Positions 15,848 to 21,110 of a stretch of 21,110 nt of DNA are shown here, piece by piece (the first letter of the stretch is position 1; each line of letters starts with the position of its first letter). Both the position numbers and the translations under genes were made by a program. The notes under the pieces are model-generated. The model was given only the letters and a program-made list of their open reading frames with translations, did no database searches and was not told the DNA's origin. The DNA comes from Desulfobacterales bacterium CG23_combo_of_CG06-09_8_20_14_all_52_9 (lineage in GTDB: Bacteria; Desulfobacterota; Desulfobacteria; Desulfobacterales; UBA2156), in NCBI GenBank assembly GCA_002771315.1, contig PCSF01000157.1, positions 1-21,110 of the forward strand. Reading direction: 5' to 3'.

Positions 15848-16810
15848 CTAAAGTCCGAAAAAGCCCCCCACATATTTTGCCGCCGTGAAGAGGAGGATGC
15901 CGGCCAGCATCCATTTGATGACCTTGGCGGGAATGAATTTCTGGCAGCGGGCTCCCAGGTACATGCCGGCCATGCCTCCGATTCCGAAAAGGACCCCTAG
16001 GGGCCAGTCCGGGGCAACCGACAGGTTCGGATAGAACGGAGCTATGGCTTGGTAGAATACAACGCCTGCAACCGAGGTCACGAATGTCCCCATCAGGGCG
16101 GCTCCTGCAATGGTGTATACCGGAAGGCCAAAAAAGGTGACGAAAAATGGGGCGATGATGGCTCCTCCGCCTATGCCGTAGATGCCTCCGACGATGCCGA
16201 CGACAAGGCTGAGCAAAAAAATGCCCCAGAAGGAGACATTGAAAGACTGGCCATAAAAAGAATATTCGAGCCTCTTCAGGTTGAAATGGGTGACCTGGAC
16301 AGCCGACAGAGAGGCCTCTTGGGTTTCCGTGAAGGTGCCGGTTGTTTTCCGAAATCTTCGAACCTGTTTTTGAAAGCGGTCCTCAATGACAGCCTGGTCG
16401 GATCTTTCCCGCTTTTTTCGGATAAGGTCATATGCCATTTTGAGACCGATATAGAACAGGACCCCTGCAGCAAACATCTTGAAATTTTTCGGATCCGGAA
16501 AATATGCCACCCGGATAATGGCGCCTATGAAGACTCCGGGGAGGGTTCCGGCCACCACCACCCAGGTCAGCGGCCAGACCATGCGCCCCTCTTTCCAATA
16601 CCGATAAACGCCGCTGGGGATGGCCACGACATTAAACAACTGATTGGTAGCGCTCACAGAAGGATGGGTAAATCCTAAAACCGATATTTGAAACGGCAAC
16701 AAGAGAAAGGCGCCGGAAACGCCTCCCATGGAAGTGAAAAATGAAATCACAAACGCGACTACAGGGGGCACCCAAACGGAGACTTCAATCCCTGAGGTGT
16801 GAAAAAGCAT
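15848..16810 (-). CDS. TauE/SafE-family sulfite/organosulfonate-type permease
   Basis: A 320-residue inner-membrane protein with about eight hydrophobic helices arranged as two related halves. Each half opens with a Gly-rich family motif: FFTSMGGVSGAFLLLPFQIS near residue 25 and VVGIVGGIYGIGGGAIIAPF near 215. A charged insert (about residues 130-185) separates the halves and probably faces the cytoplasm. TauE/SafE proteins move sulfite, sulfoacetate, taurine-derived anions or other small organic anions; the substrate cannot be assigned here. It converges with the M48 protease gene across a 174-nt gap without a clear terminator. The ribosome site is weak (AGAAAG-type), so the start at 16810 is likely but not certain. 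Confidence 0.88.
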   Translation of the reverse strand: MLFHTSGIEVSVWVPPVVAFVISFFTSMGGVSGAFLLLPFQISVLGFTHPSVSATNQLFNVVAIPSGVYRYWKEGRMVWPLTWVVVAGTLPGVFIGAIIRVAYFPDPKNFKMFAAGVLFYIGLKMAYDLIRKKRERSDQAVIEDRFQKQVRRFRKTTGTFTETQEASLSAVQVTHFNLKRLEYSFYGQSFNVSFWGIFLLSLVVGIVGGIYGIGGGAIIAPFFVTFFGLPVYTIAGAALMGTFVTSVAGVVFYQAIAPFYPNLSVAPDWPLGVLFGIGGMAGMYLGARCQKFIPAKVIKWMLAGILLFTAAKYVGGFFGL

Positions 16811-16920
16811 CCCGGTTCTTTCTAGAGATCAGATTTTGACGGCAGAGATCGTTAAAATAACTTCGAACCCTTTATCAGCAAGGGGCCTAAAACGTCAAGG
16901 GGGTGAAGGTTAAAAAAAGT

Positions 16921-16949
16921 TTGACTTTCGATCCATAATACGGTATCTA
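16921..16949 (+). promoter_or_regulatory. Possible promoter before the double-CxxC gene
   Basis: TTGACT (16921-16926) is five of six to the -35 consensus; 17 nt later is TATCTA, a modest -10. It lies 80 nt before the start of the small gene. The rest of the 218-nt gap shows only a weak CCCTT/AAGGG stem near 16869-16885. Confidence 0.35.
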
Positions 16950-17028
16950 AATCCAGAAAAGCATTTCAGAAAGATGTTCACGGCAAGAACGGTCGATAAA
17001 CCCCTGCTCCGTTTTGACGGAGGTTCAA

Positions 17029-17259
17029 ATGAAAAAGAACGTCTATGATAAGATGCTTCGAAGAATCGCCATCTGGCCTGGTCCCTGCCCCTTATGTGGA
17101 AAACAGATCAGTGTCGGGGACATCCTCCGGCAACCCTTTATGAGAGGAGCACACGGCCGCAACCGTTATGTCGATTACTGGGTCTGCTACTCTTGTACCA
17201 AAAAGATACATGAGGAAATGATCCTCCGGCATCAATCCCATGGCGCTTCCCCGCATTAA
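17029..17259 (+). CDS. Small double-CxxC putative zinc-ribbon protein, function unknown
   Basis: I do not recognise this family. The ATG at 17029 has GGAGG 5-6 nt upstream and encodes 76 residues; a TTG at 17014 would add five. Two knuckles, CPLC at 20-23 and CYSC at 53-56, are spaced about 30 residues apart as in a zinc ribbon or treble clef, with RGAHGRNRYVDYWVC between them and a His-rich tail. The strong ribosome site and the paired Cys motifs support it being real. It ends tail-to-tail with the DNA methyltransferase gene, the two TAA stops overlapping in TTAA. A nucleic-acid-binding or metal-binding role is only a guess. Confidence 0.7.
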   Translation: MKKNVYDKMLRRIAIWPGPCPLCGKQISVGDILRQPFMRGAHGRNRYVDYWVCYSCTKKIHEEMILRHQSHGASPH

Positions 17260-18419
17260 AAAAGAGATCTTTGTTTCGGCGTTCGGGACCGATTTGATCT
17301 CGATTTTGACGGGCTAAGAGTTTTCTCCTCCATACCGGATTTTTCCCATGCCGCCGCATCCTCGTTATCGCCTATGGGTTTGTCTGTATACTTTACTTCA
17401 AAGCGGTCCCCGGTCGATTTTTCCACAAAGACCACCTCGTTGAGGATCAGCTCGATTTCCTGCCTCGTCATGACAGGGAAGCTGTAATACACGTTTTGGT
17501 GCTTTAAGGATTTTCCTTCTCCTAAACGGTTTTCAACAAATCGAAGGTGATTTTGAAGCCGTTCCAGAATCCGGCGGTTTGCAAGGTCTTCAACTCCGGC
17601 AACTCTTGAGAGGATTGTCTTTTGAAAATTGTGGTCGAGCTCGTATCCGATGCTGTTTCGAGCCGCAGCCATAGCAGCCATAAGGGTCGTGCCGATACCG
17701 AGGAAAGGATCCAGGACCGTATCTCCCTTGATGGAGAACATGGAGATCAGCCGGTAGGGCAGCTCAAAAGGAAAGGCCGCACTGCGTTTCCGGGTATCTT
17801 TATCAAAAAGATCTTGTGATGTCCCTTTTAGATCCGTCCAAATGTCGGAAAACCAAACGTTTCGCTCTTCCCAGAAAAAGGCGCTTTCACGCCGTTGTTT
17901 CTTTTCCACGGCGGTTATAAATTCCCGGATGGACCCTTTCCGTGCGATCAGGATGTATTCATGTTCCAGGGTGACATAGGCGCCGGGCGGAAGCATCCCC
18001 GATCCCATGAATTTGTTGGGAGCATTGGTCTGTTTGCGCCATAGGATGCAGGGAAGGGCGGTGAAACCGAGTTTCTGCAGACAGGCAAGGATTCTGGAAT
18101 GGTTCGGATATAAGGCAAAATCGTCGTTGAGGGTGCGGGTGGCATCCCCCACGTTAACGCAGGCCAGCCCTCCCTTTTTCAACACCCTGAAGGCTTCCTT
18201 CCACACCCCGTCGAGCAGTTGATGCATCCCTTCAAAGGCTTCGCTGAAATAATTTTTTTGAAAAGCCGTCCCGATCTTGGGGTCCTGTTTGATAAATACC
18301 GGATCCCACATCTTAATCACCGGATAGGGAGGGGAGGTGACAATAAGATCTATGCTTTCATCAGGGACGTCCTCCATGTGCCGGGAATCTGAAAAATAGA
18401 TTTGGTGCCAAGATCGCAT
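17256..18419 (-). CDS. Orphan DNA methyltransferase, beta class (probably N4-cytosine)
   Basis: S-adenosylmethionine-dependent DNA methylase of the N6_N4 family. The 387-residue protein has the catalytic motif IV SPPY at residues 29-32 near the N-terminus and the SAM-binding motif I DPFLGIGTT at 237-245 near the C-terminus, the beta-class order. SPPY is more usual for N4-cytosine than for N6-adenine enzymes (DPPY), but is not decisive. Other conserved bits are KKGGLACVNVGDATRT, LEHEYILIARKG and the FSDIWTDLKG segment. AAGGA is 7 nt before the ATG. The C-terminal ~100 residues, past motif I and ending in a basic tail, may add specificity. No restriction endonuclease gene is recognisable nearby. 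It may serve gene regulation or be a solitary remnant. Confidence 0.88.
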   Translation of the reverse strand: MRSWHQIYFSDSRHMEDVPDESIDLIVTSPPYPVIKMWDPVFIKQDPKIGTAFQKNYFSEAFEGMHQLLDGVWKEAFRVLKKGGLACVNVGDATRTLNDDFALYPNHSRILACLQKLGFTALPCILWRKQTNAPNKFMGSGMLPPGAYVTLEHEYILIARKGSIREFITAVEKKQRRESAFFWEERNVWFSDIWTDLKGTSQDLFDKDTRKRSAAFPFELPYRLISMFSIKGDTVLDPFLGIGTTLMAAMAAARNSIGYELDHNFQKTILSRVAGVEDLANRRILERLQNHLRFVENRLGEGKSLKHQNVYYSFPVMTRQEIELILNEVVFVEKSTGDRFEVKYTDKPIGDNEDAAAWEKSGMEEKTLSPSKSRSNRSRTPKQRSLF

Positions 18420-18551
18420 ATCTTTTCCTTAACACTTATAGATGATTGTATCAAAAAAATCGCGATTAAAATACCCGGAAGTCACAAAATTTACGATACC
18501 AATAGAAAGCTTATGCGTTTTCAATGTGTTTATGATCCGAGGGGAAATGCG

Positions 18552-18581
18552 TTGCAAAATCAATTCGGGATAGGTTATAAA
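18552..18581 (+). promoter_or_regulatory. Possible promoter of the ACT-aldolase-HAD operon
   Basis: TTGCAA (18552-18557) and TATAAA (18576-18581) are 18 nt apart, with four and five of six consensus matches. They lie about 67 nt before the ACT-domain gene and after the divergent methyltransferase start. The 229-nt gap contains nothing else I can support. Confidence 0.35.
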
Positions 18582-18648
18582 GGCCCAGCCCAATCAAACG
18601 GTCTGCCGTTAGAAAAGAGATGGGAAAGAGCGTTAAGAGGAAAACGTC

Positions 18649-19041
18649 ATGATCGGAAAACAACTGACCGTATTAACCGGCAACTCCGCCCTGCGGGTGG
18701 GAAATGTCTTTTCGGTTTTGGGCCGGGAGGGGATCAATATCCGTGCCCATTGTCTCGTGGACAACGGCGACGGATATTGCAAATTGCGGTTGGTCGTATC
18801 CGATCCGGATAAGGCCCTGGAAGTTTTAAACGCAAACAAGCTGGCCGCGGTGACCAATGAAGTACTGATTATTGAAACAGATGACAAACCCGGCGGATTG
18901 AGTCATATGCTGGAACTTTTCAGAGATTCCGACATTCGGATCGAGTACAGTTATATCGCTGCCAGCGAGAAACCCGGAACCGCAGCAATGGTTTTCCGTT
19001 TTTCAGATAACGAAGCCGCGCGACGCATCTTAAATCCCTAA
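18649..19041 (+). CDS. Tandem ACT-domain protein
   Basis: A 130-residue protein made of two ACT-like modules: residues 3 to about 65 (KQLTVLTGNSALRVGNVFSV, then LGREGINIRA and LRLVVSDPDKALEVL) and about 70-130 (VLIIETDDKPGGLSHMLELF, then DIRIEYSYIAAS). ACT pairs bind small ligands, usually amino acids, and stand-alone versions often regulate metabolism. The ligand and target are unknown. AAGAGG 8 nt before the ATG supports the start. It lies 43 nt before the aldolase gene on the same strand and is probably the first gene of that operon. In related bacteria such tandem ACT proteins are often seen near phenylacetate-CoA ligase genes, but no such gene is in this window. Confidence 0.85.
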   Translation: MIGKQLTVLTGNSALRVGNVFSVLGREGINIRAHCLVDNGDGYCKLRLVVSDPDKALEVLNANKLAAVTNEVLIIETDDKPGGLSHMLELFRDSDIRIEYSYIAASEKPGTAAMVFRFSDNEAARRILNP

Positions 19042-19084
19042 ACCGCCGTTCCCCGGATTCCTTAAATAGAAAGAGGTCCAAGGA

Positions 19085-19984
19085 ATGAATTCTCTCGATT
19101 TAAGGGGTATTTTCCCACCCATTGCCACACCGTTTATCGATGGGAATTTGGCATTGGAGAAGCTGGGGAGCAACATCTCCCGATGGTCGAAAACAGGGAT
19201 CAAAGGGATCGTGGTTCTCGGTTCGAACGGCGAGGCTGCCTATCTTTCGGAATCGGAAAAGCGTGAACTGATGCAAGCTGCGATATCCGTGTCGCCGAAG
19301 AACATTTTCGTCATCGCCGGTACGGGATGCGAATCCACTTCGGAAACCATTCGACTGACCAACGACTGCGCCAAGTTGGGCGCCAAAGCCGCCCTGGTCA
19401 TCCCCCCGCACTTCTTCGGGGCCAAAATGAATGACAAGGCTCTTTATAGCCATTATCGGAAGACAGCCGATGAGGCCACAATCCCCTTGCTGCTTTACAA
19501 TGTTCCCAAATTCGTCCACCTGGCTCTAACGCCGGATCTTGTTTCCAGGCTTTCCGAACATCCCAACATCATCGGAATCAAAGACAGCTCGGGAGATGTG
19601 AGCCTTATAGGCGAGTATCTCCGCCGATCAGCGGAAGGATTTAACGTTCTCGTGGGGACTGCCGGGGCGCTTTTCGGCGGGATTGCCCTTGGGTGTCCCG
19701 GGGGGATTCTGGCCCTTGCCAACATCGCACCGGAGGCTTGTATAAAGATACTCGAACGGACTCAGGCCGGCGATTATGAGGCGGCAAGGTCCCTTCAGAT
19801 CAGGATGATCCCTGTGGACAAGGCCGTAACAGCGGCTTATGGGGTTGCCGGGCTAAAGGCAGCCCTGGATTTGGTGGGGTATTTCGGAGGCGAGGTTCGG
19901 TCGCCCTTATTGCCCCTGGAAGAACACGAGAAGAAAACACTTGCCGCTATTTTAAGAAAGGCCGAATTGATCCATGAAGATTAA
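19085..19984 (+). CDS. DHDPS-superfamily aldolase, resembling 4-hydroxy-2-oxoglutarate aldolase
   Basis: A 299-residue class I (Schiff-base) lyase with a TIM barrel. The Schiff-base Lys is at about 166 in GIKDSSGDVSLIG and the catalytic Tyr at about 138 in LLLYNVP. True dihydrodipicolinate synthase (DapA) has GTTGE at the pyruvate site; here it is GSNGE (46-50). The GSNGE motif, IAGTGCEST, the VIPPHFFGAKM segment and the closing GVAGLKAALDLVGYFGGEVR stretch match the HOGA1-type family as I remember it, which cleaves 4-hydroxy-2-oxoglutarate to pyruvate and glyoxylate. It may be annotated elsewhere as dapA. AAGAGG 8 nt upstream supports the ATG. The stop overlaps the next gene by 11 nt. The family is certain, the substrate inferred. 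Confidence 0.88.
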   Translation: MNSLDLRGIFPPIATPFIDGNLALEKLGSNISRWSKTGIKGIVVLGSNGEAAYLSESEKRELMQAAISVSPKNIFVIAGTGCESTSETIRLTNDCAKLGAKAALVIPPHFFGAKMNDKALYSHYRKTADEATIPLLLYNVPKFVHLALTPDLVSRLSEHPNIIGIKDSSGDVSLIGEYLRRSAEGFNVLVGTAGALFGGIALGCPGGILALANIAPEACIKILERTQAGDYEAARSLQIRMIPVDKAVTAAYGVAGLKAALDLVGYFGGEVRSPLLPLEEHEKKTLAAILRKAELIHED

Positions 19985-20747
19985 AAATGACCGGGATGGT
20001 ATCGGGGCGATCGGATTCGACCTTTTCAATACCCTGGTCTTTGCAAAAGAGCATACCCTCGACGAGGCCATGGAGCAAATGATTCGAAGCTTAAGACAAA
20101 GCGGATTTGATATTGACGAGGAGGCGTTCGATGAACATTACGATACGATTGTTGCCTGGCATATTGAACGTTCCCGGGAAAGCGGGAAGGAGACCCACAA
20201 TCAATTCTGGATTTGCGATACTCTCAATCGCTTGGGAAACCGGCTTCCTCCGGATGATCCCCGGATCGCTGCAGCCGTCGAAGCGTATTTCAGCGCTTTT
20301 TATCCCAATGTCCGACTGATCCCCGGGACGAAAGCGATGCTGAAAGAGCTTCAGGAGCGCTTCCACTTGGGGCTTCTTTCCAATTTCACCCATGCGCCGG
20401 CTGCCCGAAAAATCCTGACGATACTGGATATCGATAACTATTTTACGGCGGTCGTCATCTCCGGGGAGACAGGATACCGGAAACCCCATTCGAGGGTTTT
20501 CAACGCCCTATCCGATGGTCTTTCAGAAAAAAAAGAGCGGATTATTTTCGTGGGAGACGACCCGGAAGCGGATCTTATAGGAGCATTAAAATCAGGACTT
20601 TCCCCTGTATGGATGACCTATGCGCGGGATAGAAGTCTACCGTTTACTTCGGGAGTCTTTTCCGAAAATACGGAGAATCCCGATAATGATATTCCAAGGA
20701 TCGCTTCGTGGGAAGACTTTTTGGCTTTCTTGAATGCTCAGTCTTAG
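19974..20747 (+). CDS. HAD-superfamily hydrolase
   Basis: A 257-residue haloacid-dehalogenase-type protein with all four motifs: nucleophile Asp16 in GFDLFNTLV, Ser in LGLLSNFTH, Lys in GYRKPHSRVF, and the acidic pair in FVGDDPEADLIGALKSGL. A helical cap (about residues 25-110) follows motif I, as in subclass I. The usual second Asp of phosphatases (DxD) is Phe here, as in dehalogenase-like members (DxYGT type), so phosphatase activity is not assured. It overlaps the aldolase gene by 11 nt, which indicates coupling, and is followed after 13 nt by the B12-binding protein gene. The substrate is unknown. Confidence 0.87.
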   Translation: MKIKNDRDGIGAIGFDLFNTLVFAKEHTLDEAMEQMIRSLRQSGFDIDEEAFDEHYDTIVAWHIERSRESGKETHNQFWICDTLNRLGNRLPPDDPRIAAAVEAYFSAFYPNVRLIPGTKAMLKELQERFHLGLLSNFTHAPAARKILTILDIDNYFTAVVISGETGYRKPHSRVFNALSDGLSEKKERIIFVGDDPEADLIGALKSGLSPVWMTYARDRSLPFTSGVFSENTENPDNDIPRIASWEDFLAFLNAQS

Positions 20748-20760
20748 AGAAGCCTGAACC

Positions 20761-21110
20761 TTGAAGATCCTTTTGATCCAGCCGCCCCTTGAGGATTTCT
20801 ACACCACCCCCATCCGTCTTTATCCTTTGGGACTCCTTTATACAGCCAAAGTATTTCAGCTCAATGGTGTCGAGGTACGGATCCTGGATTGCCTCAATCC
20901 CTTGAAGAGACGCCGGATTCCGCTGCCCCCGGCATTTGGGTATCTTGAGCCTTTTTTAAGGGAAAACCCTTATTTTTTTAAAGGATACTATCGGTTCGGT
21001 ATTGAGGAGGAAAAGGTCTTGGCTAAGATTAGGGCATTTGACCCCGATGCCGTGGGCATTTCATCCCAGTTTACGGCTTATTTCAAGAGTGTCGCCGATG
21101 TGGCGGCTGC
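20761..21110 (+). CDS. B12-binding domain protein, probably radical SAM, cut by window end
   Basis: From TTG 20761 the frame is open to the window end (116 codons). It opens KILLIQPPLEDFYTTPIRLY then PLGLLYTAKVFQLNGVEVRI and LDCLNP, and later has FDPDAVGISSQFTAYF. This is the usual start of the cobalamin-binding (Rossmann-like) domain of B12-dependent radical SAM proteins: ILLIxPP, PLGLxYLA, and DxVGIS. The radical SAM CxxxCxxC motif would lie beyond the window. No ATG is available near the conserved start, so TTG is chosen; the ribosome site is weak (TAGAGA). It starts 13 nt after the HAD gene and probably belongs to the same operon. The product is unknown. Confidence 0.8.
   Translation, partial: MKILLIQPPLEDFYTTPIRLYPLGLLYTAKVFQLNGVEVRILDCLNPLKRRRIPLPPAFGYLEPFLRENPYFFKGYYRFGIEEEKVLAKIRAFDPDAVGISSQFTAYFKSVADVAA

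Noticed and set aside
16049..16678. 209-codon plus-strand frame opposite the TauE gene
   Set aside because: Antisense to a clear membrane protein; hydrophilic shadow with no motif.
18402..18812. 136-codon plus-strand frame running into the ACT-domain gene
   Set aside because: It overlaps the methyltransferase start and the ACT gene in another frame, and its peptide has no domain features.

Overview
The window looks like chromosomal DNA of a Gram-negative bacterium, most plausibly a Desulfobacterota (former Deltaproteobacteria) lineage. That placement is inferred from gene order (aro/tyr/phe genes directly followed by trp genes), from the protein families present and from moderate GC content. 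No rRNA or marker gene in the window proves it. I saw no tRNA, rRNA, CRISPR array, insertion sequence or phage gene.

Left part (1-7986, all + strand) is an aromatic amino acid block. It starts inside chorismate synthase (aroC), then has prephenate dehydrogenase (tyrA), prephenate dehydratase (pheA) and type II dehydroquinase (aroQ). A 302-bp leader region follows, then trpE, trpG, trpD, trpC and trpF. Together these make chorismate and carry it to Tyr and Phe precursors and to indole-3-glycerol phosphate. trpB and trpA, the last step, are not present. The leader before trpE carries a short open frame with three clustered Trp codons and a set of mutually exclusive hairpins ending in an intrinsic terminator, so the trp genes are probably controlled by attenuation. 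trpG has lost its expected stop and runs 221 nt into trpD in another frame.

Middle part (8091-13792, all - strand) reads cbpA (DnaJ-like), cbpM, clpB and then a BT1-family membrane transporter. It is a heat-shock chaperone operon with a plausible sigma-32-type promoter ahead of cbpA. A divergent AT-rich intergenic region (13793-14137) separates it from a + strand outer-membrane-type M48 metalloprotease lipoprotein with TPR repeats (BepA-like). Protein quality control therefore lies on both sides of one promoter region.

Right part (15848-21110) holds a TauE/SafE permease (-), a 76-residue double-CxxC protein (+) that ends tail-to-tail with an orphan beta-class DNA methyltransferase (-), and then a + strand series: a tandem ACT-domain protein, a DHDPS-superfamily aldolase that resembles 4-hydroxy-2-oxoglutarate aldolase more than DapA, a HAD-family hydrolase, and the start of a B12-binding (probably radical SAM) protein cut by the window end.

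No clearly new multi-gene system is evident. The strongest points for follow-up are the trp leader and the trpG/trpD reading-frame anomaly.
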